A DNA stretch of 39,966 nucleotides from Rhodobacter sp. (lineage in GTDB: Bacteria > Pseudomonadota > Alphaproteobacteria > Rhodobacterales > Rhodobacteraceae): NCBI GenBank assembly GCA_030066215.1, contig JASJCA010000018.1, forward strand, positions 1 to 39,966. The letters run 5' to 3'. The notes under the pieces are model-generated. The model did no database searches. It was given only the letters and a program-made list of their open reading frames with translations, and was not told where the DNA came from. Below are positions 25,364-34,609 of this stretch, in pieces; within the stretch, counting starts at the first letter, position 1; every line of letters starts with the position of its first letter. The position numbers and the translations under genes were made by a program.

Positions 25364-26200
25364 ATGCCACGCCGCGGACCAAGGCGAAGCCGGCTGGTAT
25401 TGAACTGCATCAAGTCCAGCGACACCGACCGAGACTGGGCGCTAGGGGATGCTGCCGGCGCGGAATTGATCGACGAAACAACCGACCCACCCGAACAGAT
25501 TGACCTGCGGGCGGATTGGTGGACCATCTCCGACCAAGGCAATTCCGGCGCGTGCGTCGGGTTTGCCACGGCAGACGGCGTGCTGCGCTGGCTTTATGTC
25601 ACCCGAGGCATGATGGATCGGCGCGACAAACCGTCTGCGCGGTTCATCTGGATGGCCAATAAAGAGACCGACGACCTAACCAGCCACCCCACCACCTTTC
25701 TCGACACCGCGGGAACGTCGACCAAACTCGCGCTCAAAGTGGCGCGGAAATACGGCTGTGTGCCCGACAACATGCTGAAGATGCAGGGCAAGCTGAGTAA
25801 ACTCAACCCGACGTCGTTTTTCGCCGTCGCGTCGCAATACCGTATCGACTCGTTCTACAATCTCTATGAGGGCGTCGAGGAAGATCAGCGGCTGGTCAAG
25901 CTGAAGTCCTGGATCTCGACCAACGGGCCCGTGTTGACGCGGCTCGAAGCCAACGAGACCTTTCGCAAGTACCAGCCCGAGGACGGGATTCTTGAATTCT
26001 ACGACGACTCCGAACAAATCGGTGGGCACGCGGTGTGTTTCGTCGGCTATACCCCGGACCATTTCATCGTGCGGAACAGCTGGGGCGAGAATTGGGGCCA
26101 CGGCGGGTTTGGCTATGTCAGCAACCAATATGTGCTGCAGGCCTTCGACGAGGCATACGGCGCGATCTTGAACAAGGTGCAGCGCTTCGAGCCGCCCTAG
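25364..26200 (+). CDS. Papain-like (C1) cysteine protease without signal peptide
   Basis: A 278-residue papain-fold peptidase. Oxyanion Gln58 and nucleophile Cys64 are in DQGNSGACVGFATA, catalytic His222 in QIGGHAVCFVGYT, and Asn238 in VRNSWGENWGHGGFGYVS. The order and spacing fit family C1A. The protein starts with a basic stretch (MPRRGPRRSRLVLN) and lacks both a secretion signal and a long inhibitory propeptide, unlike secreted or lysosomal relatives. It follows the trypsin-like gene by nine bases with a weak GAGGCGC ribosome site. Two different protease classes encoded side by side suggest either a cascade in which one activates the other or a paired effector system; this is inference. 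Confidence 0.88.
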   Translation: MPRRGPRRSRLVLNCIKSSDTDRDWALGDAAGAELIDETTDPPEQIDLRADWWTISDQGNSGACVGFATADGVLRWLYVTRGMMDRRDKPSARFIWMANKETDDLTSHPTTFLDTAGTSTKLALKVARKYGCVPDNMLKMQGKLSKLNPTSFFAVASQYRIDSFYNLYEGVEEDQRLVKLKSWISTNGPVLTRLEANETFRKYQPEDGILEFYDDSEQIGGHAVCFVGYTPDHFIVRNSWGENWGHGGFGYVSNQYVLQAFDEAYGAILNKVQRFEPP

Positions 26201-26245
26201 CCCATGCCGCAATAGAGGGGTGCACCCAGTCGGCCGGCGACGGTT

Positions 26246-27085
26246 TCAGTCGATCAAGCTGTCCGCGCGCAACCCCGCCCGCTCAAGGTGGATCGGCAGC
26301 ACCCGGCCATAGAGCTGGCGGGTGCGTTCCGGCGCCCCGACCATGTCGGGCTGATCCACGTAAGAGAAGATCGCGACATAGCGTGGCATAGTGCCTTTCA
26401 GCGGGGCCACGCGGTGCAGCGAATAGCGGCCCTTGAAGATCTGCAGATCGCCCGGCCGAAGGTGCAGGGTTTTCACGAGCGGCGAGTCGCCGTCGAGCAC
26501 GGCGCGGACCGCGTCGAAGTTCTCGCCCGTCTCGCGGATCGCCGGGGCGTATTCGAAAGCGCCGCCCTCGTCGGCGTTCTGCAGGGCCAGGGTCACGGTG
26601 AAGGCGTTGGTGTCGAAATGCCAGGGAAAGCCAGGGCCCGCCTCGGCCATATTGACGATCACGTCGGCGAGCGGGTCGGCATAGCGGAAGAACCGATCAG
26701 GCGGCACCTCGAGGCAGTCGCGGATGAATTCGTCGAAGCCGGGAGCGTCGAAAACCCGGCGCAAGGGCCCGTCGGGGGCGAAATTGTCGGCCGGGATGAA
26801 GGCGTTGGAGCGGGCGTAGAAGCGGCGTTTGGGGTGGTCGGGCGGCAATGTGGGGTCGTCGGCGGTGAAATAGGGATTGGTGCGGTTGAAGCTACGGTGT
26901 GCGTGATGCGCCACGCCATCGGCCTCGGCCGCGGCGGCGGCGCGACCCCGAGGCGTGAGAAACCGCTGAAGCACCGCACAGCCGTCACGGGCAAGATCGT
27001 CGCGGACACGTGCAAGCACCGCATCGCGCGCCGGTCCCGGTAAGGCGATTGGATAACGGGCGAGATCGATCAGAGCGTTGGGCAT
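26246..27085 (-). CDS. Fe(II)/2-oxoglutarate-dependent oxygenase-like protein
   Basis: A 279-residue double-stranded beta-helix oxygenase. The iron triad is HxD...H: His156 and Asp158 in FPWHFDTNAF, His224 in GRYSLHRVAP; Arg235 in MPRYVAIFSY is placed to bind 2-oxoglutarate. The length and the GDLQIFKGRYSLHRV block resemble the HalD/ArpA-like group that hydroxylates or halogenates free amino acids or small molecules, but the substrate cannot be told from sequence. Start: ATG at 27085; an in-frame ATG at 27151 would add 22 residues that do not look like part of the fold. It converges on the papain-like gene with a 45-base gap and diverges from the PilZ-like gene. Confidence 0.82.
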   Translation of the reverse strand: MPNALIDLARYPIALPGPARDAVLARVRDDLARDGCAVLQRFLTPRGRAAAAAEADGVAHHAHRSFNRTNPYFTADDPTLPPDHPKRRFYARSNAFIPADNFAPDGPLRRVFDAPGFDEFIRDCLEVPPDRFFRYADPLADVIVNMAEAGPGFPWHFDTNAFTVTLALQNADEGGAFEYAPAIRETGENFDAVRAVLDGDSPLVKTLHLRPGDLQIFKGRYSLHRVAPLKGTMPRYVAIFSYVDQPDMVGAPERTRQLYGRVLPIHLERAGLRADSLID

Positions 27086-27243
27086 CGGCAGTCCCCCGGG
27101 TACCGTCAGCCAACAGGAGCGCAGAGCGACCGTCTTGCACGCTTCCGACACGTTGGATGGCGGATTCCGAACGCCGGCCGCCTGCCGGGTACCGGTTCAT
27201 TAAGCTTTTCGTGGCAGGACTCGGGGCGGGTGCAGGCTCAGAC

Positions 27244-27591
27244 ATGAAAGGGGAGCAAATGGCGAGCGGAGCTATCGGCGCGGCGCACGCCTCTGATCGG
27301 CCGGACCGGCCGTCGGTCGCGATGCCCTGTGTCGTCGATCTCGGCGGCATGCAGCTAGAGGCGCAGCTTGTGGATATCGGCTATGGCGGGCTTGGGCTCT
27401 TGCTGCCCGAGCAAGCGGACTTGTTCGAGCCGGAGACGCTGTTCGAAGTCTCGATCGAGGGGCTCGGCATAATCGAGGTGGAATGCCGCTGGCGTCGCGG
27501 CGAACGGATCGGCGCGCAATTCTTCGACGAGACCGCGATGCAGACGCGCGTACAGTGGTTCATGGACATGCACGGCATTGTCGCCGAGTGA
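27244..27591 (+). CDS. PilZ-like domain protein
   Basis: A 115-residue protein consisting of one small beta-barrel. The order of segments fits PilZ: DRPSVAMPCVVDL, then LEAQLVDIGYGGLGLLLPEQ, then EVSIEGLGIIEVECRWRRGE and IGAQFF. PilZ domains bind cyclic di-GMP through RxxxR and (D/N)xSxxG; here the first motif is not complete and the second reads DIGYGG, so binding is doubtful. It may be a non-binding PilZ variant or another small barrel. Start is uncertain: ATG at 27244, or 27259 directly after AAAGGGGAG. It diverges from the oxygenase gene. Confidence 0.58.
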   Translation: MKGEQMASGAIGAAHASDRPDRPSVAMPCVVDLGGMQLEAQLVDIGYGGLGLLLPEQADLFEPETLFEVSIEGLGIIEVECRWRRGERIGAQFFDETAMQTRVQWFMDMHGIVAE

Positions 27592-28049
27592 CCGCCGGAC
27601 GAGATGGGCGGCGCCTTGTCCATGACTGGTGGGCGGCGAGCGGCTTGGCGCAGGTATGCATGGAGCGGCGGGCCGCTTGGTGCGGGCTAATGCTGGGCCG
27701 GGGCCGACCCGGTGCGGTCGAGTGAAGGCCCGCAACCGAACTGATTTGATTGGGCGCGGGGCTGCGGACTGCAAGGTAACGCTAGACGCGAGGGAGGAAG
27801 CGGGCTGGAGACTTTGGCGCAGCGCCGTGCGCGCCGATGAAGACTCGAATAGGGCCGATATCGACCTGGTGCCGCGAAGCTCCAAATGGCGCGTTGCCTG
27901 CCGGCGCGGCGTCCGAGTTCTTCGCAGCAAGATGACTGATGGGTGTGCAGTGTCTTCGGGCGCGGTGTCTTCGGGCGCTGGGGAGGAATTTCCATTGGCG
28001 GAACCGCCTGGTGCCGGGTCTCACTTGGAGCGGTCCTTGCCTCGTAGAG
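27592..28049. other. Gene-free stretch before repeat copy 2
   Basis: About 460 bases with no supported gene on either strand. A short tandem duplication is present at 27950-27979: two 15-base units beginning GTGTCTTCGGGCGC and differing in the last base. Nothing else is distinctive. Confidence 0.35.
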
Positions 28050-28216
28050 TGGAGCCGCGCCATCGCCGACCCGCGGGGTGGCGATCCGGAGTCTGAACAG
28101 GTGCGCTTTATGGCTGTCGAGTCCGTAGGGCTTGGAGCGGCGCACTAGTGTTGACCAATCGCCGCCCCGCGGGTCGGCGATGGCGCGGCGGCGCTACGCG
28201 CCTTGATTCCGCGCTT
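28050..28216 (-). repeat. Dispersed repeat with inverted termini, copy 2
   Basis: The reverse complement of this stretch matches 2334-2511. Terminal inverted repeats are clearer here than in copy 1: GCGCCATCGCCGACCCGCGG begins at 28058 and its near-exact complement, CCGCGGGTCGGCGATGGCGC, lies at 28167-28186. Conserved interior blocks are GGTGCGCTTTATGGC and GTCGAGTCCGTAGGGC. It sits 117 bases beyond the stop codon of rnj. The remainder of the gap (28217-28332) shows no gene. Confidence 0.75.
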
Positions 28217-28332
28217 GGGGCGAAATTCCGGTGTCATCTCCAGGCCCTTTTCATCGCAATGAACGGTCGGACCGATCTGGGCCCGGATGACAATCGGCAT
28301 CACCGAACCCCGCGAGCGACCGGTCAAACACG

Positions 28333-30000
28333 TCAGCCGAGGCGGCTGACAACCAGGGTGACTTCGGGCTTTTTGCCGATCTCGTCCATCGCGGTCCGCC
28401 GGATTGCGCGTTTCGCGGCGTCTTCCAGCTTGTCGTCGTCGGCCAGCAAACGCGCGCCGGCGCTGGCGAGGACCCGGCCGAGGTCGTGTTCCAGGACTTC
28501 AGCCAGCGGCGCCTTCGAGCGGCCGGTTTCGGCCAGCCCCCTGACCTCGCACCAGGGATCGCCCAGCATCTCGCCGTCCTCGTCGATGATGACGCTGGCC
28601 ATCACATGGCCGTTCAGCGCCATGCGGATCCGGTCGCGCACCACGCCGTCGAGCGCGCCGATCTGCACCGCACCGTCGAGATAGGTGCGCCCGGCCTCGA
28701 TGTATTCGGCGATCCGGGGCGCGTTGCCCGACAGATCCACCATGGCGCCGTTCGGCGCGACGAAGCCGGGGATGCCGGCGTCCTGCCCGAGCTTGACATG
28801 GGCGCGCAGCATCCGGTGTTCGCCATGCATCGGGATCAGCATCTGCGGCTGCAACAGTGCGTGCATCTCGACCAGATCGGGGCGGTTGGCGTGGCCCGAG
28901 ACGTGGTAGCGGTCCGAGGCGTCGTCGACCACGTCGACACCCATCTCGCTGAAATTGTTGATGATTCGCAGCACGCTCTTTTCGTTCCCGGGGATGGTCT
29001 TCGATGAGAATAGGAACAGATCGCCCTCTTTCATCTCAAGCCCCAGATACTTGCCGCGGGAAAGCTGCGCGGTGGCGGCGCGGCGTTCGCCCTGGCTGCC
29101 CGAGGATAACAGCATCAGATTCTCGCGCGGGATCTCGGCGGCGTCTTCGGGCGTCACAGTCTTGGGAAAGTCCGTCAGGATGCCAGTCTCGACCGCGGCG
29201 GTGATCATCCGCCGCATGGCGCGGCCCAGAAGGCAGACTGAGCGGCCGGCGCGCTGGCCGGCCTCGGCCAGGGTCTTTAGCCGGGCGACGTTGGAGGCAA
29301 ATGTGGTGGCGGCGACCAGGCCCTTGGCGGACCTGACCAGGCGTTCGATTTCCTCGGCGAGCGAAGCCTCGGACCGGCCCGGGTGGGCCACGAAGACATT
29401 GGTCGAATCGCAGGTCAGGGCGCGGATGCCGGGCCGCGCGATCTCGGCCCAGAGGTCGCGGTCGAAGGGCTCGCCGACGACCGGCGTGGGGTCGAGCTTG
29501 AAATCCGCGCTGTGGACGACCCGGCCCTGGGGCGTATCGATCGCAAGGCCCGCCGATTCCGGGATCGAGTGCGACACCGGCACGAAGCCCACGGTGAAGG
29601 GCCCGGCGGTGACGGTCTCGGGCCAGGCGGCGACGGTCTTGATCCGCATCGGGTCGAGCCCGGCCTCTTCCATCTTCATCCGGCCCAGATGCGCGGTGAA
29701 GGCGCGGGCGTAGACCGGCGCCTTGAGCCGCGGCCAGAGATGCGCCAGCGCGCCGATGTGATCCTCGTGGCCATGGGTGATGAAGATCGCCTCGATCCGG
29801 TCGGCGCGCTCGGCGAGCCAGGCGATATCGGGCAGGATCAGATCGACGCCCGGGGTGCCGTCCATGTCGGGAAAGGTCACGCCGAGATCGACGACGATCA
29901 GGCGTTCGGCGCCCTCGGGGCCATAGCCGTAGACATAGCAGTTCATGCCCACTTCCCCCGCGCCGCCGAGGGGGAGGTAGATCAAACGGTCGCTCTTCAT
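28333..30000 (-). CDS. rnj: Ribonuclease J
   Basis: A 555-residue metallo-beta-lactamase/beta-CASP ribonuclease that combines 5'-3' exonuclease with endonuclease activity in mRNA decay and rRNA maturation. The N-terminus reads IYLPLGGAGEVGMNCYVYGY, and the zinc motif HxHxDH is ITHGHEDHIGAL. Further ligands are in PVSHSIPES and the beta-CASP blocks CDSTNVFVAHPGRSE and SSGSQGERRAA; the IPMHGEHRML motif is the late metal site. Length is typical of the short alphaproteobacterial RNase J. It is the last gene of the nuo-birA-coaX-rnj string, starting three bases after the coaX stop. Confidence 0.96.
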   Translation of the reverse strand: MKSDRLIYLPLGGAGEVGMNCYVYGYGPEGAERLIVVDLGVTFPDMDGTPGVDLILPDIAWLAERADRIEAIFITHGHEDHIGALAHLWPRLKAPVYARAFTAHLGRMKMEEAGLDPMRIKTVAAWPETVTAGPFTVGFVPVSHSIPESAGLAIDTPQGRVVHSADFKLDPTPVVGEPFDRDLWAEIARPGIRALTCDSTNVFVAHPGRSEASLAEEIERLVRSAKGLVAATTFASNVARLKTLAEAGQRAGRSVCLLGRAMRRMITAAVETGILTDFPKTVTPEDAAEIPRENLMLLSSGSQGERRAATAQLSRGKYLGLEMKEGDLFLFSSKTIPGNEKSVLRIINNFSEMGVDVVDDASDRYHVSGHANRPDLVEMHALLQPQMLIPMHGEHRMLRAHVKLGQDAGIPGFVAPNGAMVDLSGNAPRIAEYIEAGRTYLDGAVQIGALDGVVRDRIRMALNGHVMASVIIDEDGEMLGDPWCEVRGLAETGRSKAPLAEVLEHDLGRVLASAGARLLADDDKLEDAAKRAIRRTAMDEIGKKPEVTLVVSRLG

Positions 30001-30003
30001 GCG

Positions 30004-30777
30004 TCAGGTGGTGTCCTTGTTGTAGCGATGGATCACGGTCAGCCCGTGCATCGTCAGGTCGTCTTCGATCAGGTCGAATAGCACATCGCCCTGGGCGAAC
30101 AAGGGGGCGAGCCCGCCGGTGCCGATGACGCGCATCGGGCGGTCCCATTCGCCCTTTATCCGGTCCGAGATGGTGTGGACCAGGCCGACATAGCCCCAGA
30201 ACACGCCCGATTGCATGCAGGCCACGGTGTTGGTGCCGATGACCTTTTGCGGCTTGGTGACGTCGACATGCGGCAGCGCTGCGGCGGCCATGTGCAGTGC
30301 TTCGAGCGAGAGGTTCACGCCGGGCGCGATGACGCCGCCGACATAGGCGCCGTCATGGGCGACGACGTCAAAGGTGGTGGCGGTGCCGAAGTCGACGACG
30401 ATGATGTCGCCACCGTGGCGGTCAAAGGCGCCGGCGGCGTTCACCAGCCGATCGGGGCCGACGATGGTGCCCTCGTCGACGCGGGGGCCGGTGGGCAGGC
30501 GACACTCGGGCTTGCCGACCACCAGGGGCCGAGTGTCGAAGTAGTTGGCGCACAAAAGCCGCAGATTGAAGACGACGCGGGGCACAGTGGACGAGATGAT
30601 CACCGCGTCGATCTCGATCGGCACGCCGCGATGCTCCATCAACTGGCTGAACCAGACCCAGTACTGGTCGGCGGTGCGCTGGTGCTCGGTCGTGGTGCGG
30701 AAGGTGGCGCGGAACTCGGTGCCGTCCCAGACGGCGAAGACGGTGTTGGTGTTGCCGCAGTCGATGCAGAGAAGCAT
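30004..30777 (-). CDS. coaX: Type III pantothenate kinase
   Basis: A 257-residue kinase for the first step of coenzyme A synthesis (pantothenate to 4'-phosphopantothenate). The ASKHA-fold phosphate loops are visible: MLLCIDCGNTNTVFAVWDG at the N-terminus and VVDFGTATTFDVV in the middle; the pantothenate-site block GPDRLVNAAGAFDRHGG is characteristic of CoaX. Type III enzymes are insensitive to CoA feedback. The ATG is preceded by AAGGGGC and lies 11 bases after birA, so the two vitamin-cofactor genes are coupled, an arrangement frequent in alphaproteobacteria downstream of nuoN. Confidence 0.96.
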   Translation of the reverse strand: MLLCIDCGNTNTVFAVWDGTEFRATFRTTTEHQRTADQYWVWFSQLMEHRGVPIEIDAVIISSTVPRVVFNLRLLCANYFDTRPLVVGKPECRLPTGPRVDEGTIVGPDRLVNAAGAFDRHGGDIIVVDFGTATTFDVVAHDGAYVGGVIAPGVNLSLEALHMAAAALPHVDVTKPQKVIGTNTVACMQSGVFWGYVGLVHTISDRIKGEWDRPMRVIGTGGLAPLFAQGDVLFDLIEDDLTMHGLTVIHRYNKDTT

Positions 30778-30788
30778 GGGCAGCCCCT

Positions 30789-31523
30789 TCAGAAATAGAC
30801 GTCCGCCGCCGGGATCGCCCGGCGGCCCTTGGCGGTGTTGAGCACCAAAGCGCCGGAATTGTCCACCGTCTCGAAAAGGCCGGCGATGGTCTCGGCGCCC
30901 GTGCGGGCGGTGATCGGCTGGCCGAGCTTGGCGGCGCGCGCGAGCCAGGCCTCGCGGATCGGCGCGAAGCCATAGGTGGTGAACCGGGTCTCCCAGGCGG
31001 CATAAGCGGCGGCGAGGACGGCGAGGAAATCTTCTGGGCCGACGCGCGCGCCGGTTTCCGGAGCCAGCGCCACCGGGCGGGCCGCCTCCGGCTCGACGGC
31101 GTCGGCGCTTGGCGCGTCAGCAAGGTTCACGCCGACGCCAATGCTCAGATGCGGCGGGTGGTTTTCGAGCAGAACGCCGGCGACCTTGCCGCCCTGCAAA
31201 AGCACGTCGTTGGGCCATTTGAGCGCGAACGGCGCGTCGTCGCCGGCGACGGCGGTGAAGGCGTCGAAGAGCGCCAGCGCGGCCACGAAAGAGCGCAGCG
31301 CGATCCGATCGGGCGGCTCGGTCGGGCGCATCACCAGCGTCGCGGCGAAATTGCCCGGCGGGTTGACCCAGACGCGGCCGCGGCGGCCGCGGGCGGCGGT
31401 TTGGTGCAGCGCGAGGATCCAGGTCGGGCCGGCGAGGTCGGGCGCGCGGCGCGCGGCCTCGGCCATGGTGCTGTCGGTGGCGTCGAGCACGATCCGGTCA
31501 TAACCGTCGGGCCAGTTCGGCAA
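30789..31523 (-). CDS. birA: Biotin--protein ligase (no DNA-binding domain)
   Basis: A 244-residue class I biotin protein ligase that biotinylates carboxyl-carrier proteins such as AccB. The biotin-binding signature is ALHQTAARGRRGRVWVNPPG, and the ATP/catalytic block is FALKWPNDVLLQGGKVAGVL, with the lysine of KWPND. The N-terminal helix-turn-helix of E. coli BirA is absent, so it does not act as a repressor. Start: TTG at 31523 gives LPNWPDGYDRIVL and leaves the triple hairpin outside the gene; TTG at 31562 is an alternative that would place hairpin 1 inside the coding part. It lies between the hairpin cluster behind nuoN and coaX. Confidence 0.9.
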   Translation of the reverse strand: MPNWPDGYDRIVLDATDSTMAEAARRAPDLAGPTWILALHQTAARGRRGRVWVNPPGNFAATLVMRPTEPPDRIALRSFVAALALFDAFTAVAGDDAPFALKWPNDVLLQGGKVAGVLLENHPPHLSIGVGVNLADAPSADAVEPEAARPVALAPETGARVGPEDFLAVLAAAYAAWETRFTTYGFAPIREAWLARAAKLGQPITARTGAETIAGLFETVDNSGALVLNTAKGRRAIPAADVYF

Positions 31524-31544
31524 CGGGCGGCTCGTTTCCGGCGG

Positions 31545-31619
31545 GGCAGAGTTTGCAGTCAAACTCTGCCGCCAAATCCTCGGCGAGGATTTGGGCCCGG
31601 AGTTTCGCCGAAACTCCGG
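31545..31619. promoter_or_regulatory. Three consecutive perfect hairpins between nuoN and birA
   Basis: Three independent palindromes stand back to back with one or two bases between them: GGCAGAGTTTG-CAGT-CAAACTCTGCC (31545-31570, 11-bp stem), CCAAATCCTC-GGC-GAGGATTTGG (31572-31594, 10 bp), and CCGGAGTTTC-GCC-GAAACTCCGG (31597-31619, 10 bp). The last ends one base from the nuoN stop codon. There is no run of T, so they are not classical terminators; intercistronic hairpins of this kind can protect the upstream mRNA from decay, as known from the puf operon of Rhodobacter. Confidence 0.8.
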
Positions 31620-31620
31620 C

Positions 31621-33060
31621 TCACTGGACCAGCGCGGCGGCGGCGGCGGTGGCCGGGCCCTCGATGCCGAAGAGGTTCACGACGCCGAGCACCATGATCG
31701 CGGCCGAGGCCATCAGGAACGCCCATTGCGCCGGGTCGGTGCCGGGATCCAGCGCCTCGGTCTCTTCGCCGAAATACATGAAATAGACGATGCGCAGGTA
31801 GTAGAACGCGCCGATGACGCTGGCGATGACGCCGGCCACGGCGAGCCAGGCCATGTCGGCCTGAACCGCGGCCAGAAGCACGTAGTATTTGCCGAAGAAC
31901 CCCACCAGCGGCGGCACGCCGGCCAGCGAGAACATCAGCACCAGCACCGCCAGCGCCTTCAGGGGCTCCTGCCGGGAATAGAGGTTCAGGGCGCAGATGT
32001 CGGTGACCACCTGGCCGTCCCGCTCCATCGACAGGATGAAGGCGAAGGTGCCGACGTTCATGGTGACGTAGATCGCCATATAGACCAGCATCGCCTGCAC
32101 GCCGAAGGCGGTGCCGGCGGCCAGCCCCATCAGCGCGAACCCCATATGCGCGATCGAGGAATAGGCCATCAGCCGCTTGATGTCGCGCTGGCCGATCGCG
32201 GCGACGGCGCCGAGGAACATCGAGGCGACCGACAGGAACGCGACGATCTGGCCCCAGTCGGCGGTCACCGTGCCGAAGGCGTCGTGGACCACGCGGGCGA
32301 AAAGACCCATCGCCGCCATCTTCGGTGCGGTGGCGAAGAACGCGGTGACCGGGGTGGGCGAGCCCTCGTAGACATCCGGCGTCCACATGTGGAACGGCGC
32401 GGCCGAGACCTTGAAGGCCAGGCCCGCCAGGATGAAGACTAGGCCGAACAGAAGCCCCAGCGAGATCTCGCCGCCCGAGGCCGCGGCCACGACGCCCTCG
32501 AACATCGTGGTGCCGGCATAGCCGTAGGTCAGCGAGCAGCCGTAGAGCAGAAGCCCCGAGGACAGCGCGCCGAGGACGAAATATTTCAGCCCCGCTTCGG
32601 TCGATTTCACGCTGTCGCGCCTGAGCGAGGCCACCACGTAGAGCGACAGCGACTGCAGCTCGAGCCCCATGTACAGCACGATCAGGTCGCCGGCCGAGAC
32701 CATCACCATCATTCCGCAGGCCGCCAGCGCGATCAGGAGCGGATATTCGAACCGCAGGAGGTTGCGCTTGGCCATGTAGCTTTCGCTCATCACCAGCACC
32801 GCGGCAGCCGAGATCAGGATGACGATCTTGGCAAAGCGCGAGAATCCGTCGTCGACGAACATGCCGCCGAAGGCGGCGTTGGCGCCCTCGCCGTTGAGCC
32901 CGATCCAGACCGCCAGCAGGGCGAAGATCGCCGCGGTGCCCCAGGTCAGCATCGGCGCGGTGCGGTCCTTGCCGGTATAGACCGCAAAGATCAGCGCGGC
33001 CATGGCGTAGACCGCCAGCACGATCTCGGGCATCAGGATGGTGAGGTCGGCGTTGGTCAT
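31621..33060 (-). CDS. nuoN: NADH-quinone oxidoreductase subunit N
   Basis: A 479-residue antiporter-like membrane subunit of respiratory complex I, with about 14 hydrophobic helices. The family block [28 protein letters not shown] and the later [13 protein letters not shown] segment are clear. NuoN sits in the proton-pumping arm next to NuoK. Start: ATG at 33060 ([20 protein letters not shown]) is the family N-terminus; an in-frame ATG at 33081 overlaps nuoM. The nuoM stop and this start are one base apart. Confidence 0.96.
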   Translation of the reverse strand: MTNADLTILMPEIVLAVYAMAALIFAVYTGKDRTAPMLTWGTAAIFALLAVWIGLNGEGANAAFGGMFVDDGFSRFAKIVILISAAAVLVMSESYMAKRNLLRFEYPLLIALAACGMMVMVSAGDLIVLYMGLELQSLSLYVVASLRRDSVKSTEAGLKYFVLGALSSGLLLYGCSLTYGYAGTTMFEGVVAAASGGEISLGLLFGLVFILAGLAFKVSAAPFHMWTPDVYEGSPTPVTAFFATAPKMAAMGLFARVVHDAFGTVTADWGQIVAFLSVASMFLGAVAAIGQRDIKRLMAYSSIAHMGFALMGLAAGTAFGVQAMLVYMAIYVTMNVGTFAFILSMERDGQVVTDICALNLYSRQEPLKALAVLVLMFSLAGVPPLVGFFGKYYVLLAAVQADMAWLAVAGVIASVIGAFYYLRIVYFMYFGEETEALDPGTDPAQWAFLMASAAIMVLGVVNLFGIEGPATAAAAALVQ

Positions 33061-33061
33061 C

Positions 33062-34609
33062 TCAAGGGTCCGTACTTGCAACCTGCGTGGCCAGCGGGCT
33101 GTCGGCCAAGGCGGTTTGGTAATCGGCGATCAGCGCCTCGACCGAGGGGCCGATGACGTCGGTGACGAGGCTGGGGTAGACGCCCAAGAGGATCGTCATG
33201 ACCACCAGCGGCGCAAAGATCGCCTTTTCGCGGCGCGTCATGTCGGTGATCGATTTCAGCGATTCCTTGATCAGGTCGCCCATCACCACGCGGCGGTAGA
33301 GCCAAAGCGCGTAGGCCGCGCTGAGGATCACGCCCGAGGTGGCGACGACGGCGACCCAGGTGTTGGCCTGGAAGATGCCCATCAACGTCAGGAACTCGCC
33401 GACGAAGCCAGAGGTCCCCGGCAGACCGACATTGGCCAGCGTGAACAGCATGAAGATCAGCGCATAGGCCGGCATCCGGTTCACCAGCCCGCCATAGGCG
33501 TCGATGTCGCGGGTGTGCATCCGGTCATAGATCACGCCGACGCAGAGGAACAGGGCTCCGCTGATGAAGCCGTGGCTCAGCATCTGAAAGATCGCCCCGT
33601 CGATACCCTGCTGGTTGGCGGCGAAGATCCCAGCGGTGACGTATCCCATATGCGCAACCGACGAATAGGCGATGAGTTTCTTCATGTCCTCCTGCGCCAG
33701 CGCGACCAGCGAGGTGTAGACGATGGCGATGGCGCTGATCCACAAGACGAAGTCCGCCATAATGTCCGAGGCGACCGGGAACATCGGCAGAGAGAAGCGC
33801 AGGAAGCCGTAGCCGCCCATCTTCAACAGGATCGCCGCCAGCACGACCGAGCCGGCTGTGGGCGCCTGGACGTGGGCATCCGGTAACCAGGTGTGCACCG
33901 GCCACATAGGCATCTTGACGGCGAAGCTCGCGAAGAACGCGATCCAGAGAAGCGTCTGCAGGCCGCCGATGATCTGGATGCCGAGCAGCGAGAAGGTCTC
34001 GGACCCGAACTGGTGGTTCAGTAGCGACGGGATGTCGGTGGTGCCGGCATCGACATACATCGCGATCATCGCCACCAGCATCAAAACCGAGCCGAGGAAG
34101 GTGTAGAGGAAGAACTTGAAGGCCGCGTAGATCCGCTCCTTGCCGCCCCAGATACCGATGATCAGGAACATCGGGATCAGGCCGCCCTCGAAGAACAGGT
34201 AGAACAGCACCAGATCGAGCGCCACGAAGACGCCCAGCATCAGCGTCTCCAGCGCCAGGAAGGCAATCATGTAATCCTTGACCCGGTGCGTGACGCCCCA
34301 GCAGGCCAGGATCGTCAGCGGCATCAGGAAGGTGGTCAGCATCACAAACAGCACGCTGATGCCGTCGACGCCGACCTTGTATTTCAGGCCCAAAAGCCAG
34401 TCGCGTTCCTCGACGAACTGAAAGCCGGTGTCGGCGGGGTCGAACTGGGCGATCAGGAAGAGCGAGATGACGAAGGTGACGGAGGTGGCGATCAGTGCCA
34501 GCCACTTGGCGTTCTTCTGCGCCGCCGCATCGTCGCCGCGCAGGAACAGCGCCAGGATTGCGGCGGCAACGAGCGGCAGGAAGGTGATGATCGACAGAAT
34601 GTTCTGCAT
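33062..34609 (-). CDS. nuoM: NADH-quinone oxidoreductase subunit M
   Basis: A 515-residue antiporter-like subunit of complex I. It starts [20 protein letters not shown], and has the conserved proton-channel block [20 protein letters not shown] and the broken-helix region. Length matches. The ATG shares a base with the nuoL stop (TGATG), and nuoN follows after one base, so L, M and N are translated in close succession. It translocates protons in the membrane arm. Confidence 0.96.
   Translation of the reverse strand: MQNILSIITFLPLVAAAILALFLRGDDAAAQKNAKWLALIATSVTFVISLFLIAQFDPADTGFQFVEERDWLLGLKYKVGVDGISVLFVMLTTFLMPLTILACWGVTHRVKDYMIAFLALETLMLGVFVALDLVLFYLFFEGGLIPMFLIIGIWGGKERIYAAFKFFLYTFLGSVLMLVAMIAMYVDAGTTDIPSLLNHQFGSETFSLLGIQIIGGLQTLLWIAFFASFAVKMPMWPVHTWLPDAHVQAPTAGSVVLAAILLKMGGYGFLRFSLPMFPVASDIMADFVLWISAIAIVYTSLVALAQEDMKKLIAYSSVAHMGYVTAGIFAANQQGIDGAIFQMLSHGFISGALFLCVGVIYDRMHTRDIDAYGGLVNRMPAYALIFMLFTLANVGLPGTSGFVGEFLTLMGIFQANTWVAVVATSGVILSAAYALWLYRRVVMGDLIKESLKSITDMTRREKAIFAPLVVMTILLGVYPSLVTDVIGPSVEALIADYQTALADSPLATQVASTDP

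Noticed and set aside
27355..27930. Long open frame on the - strand across the PilZ-like gene and the following gap
   Set aside because: It overlaps the better-supported PilZ-like gene on the other strand, and its protein has the Arg/Ala/Ser-rich look of a high-GC shadow frame.
27950..27979. Two adjacent 15-base units, possible CRISPR or VNTR
   Set aside because: There are only two copies, directly abutting with no spacer, so it is a simple local duplication.
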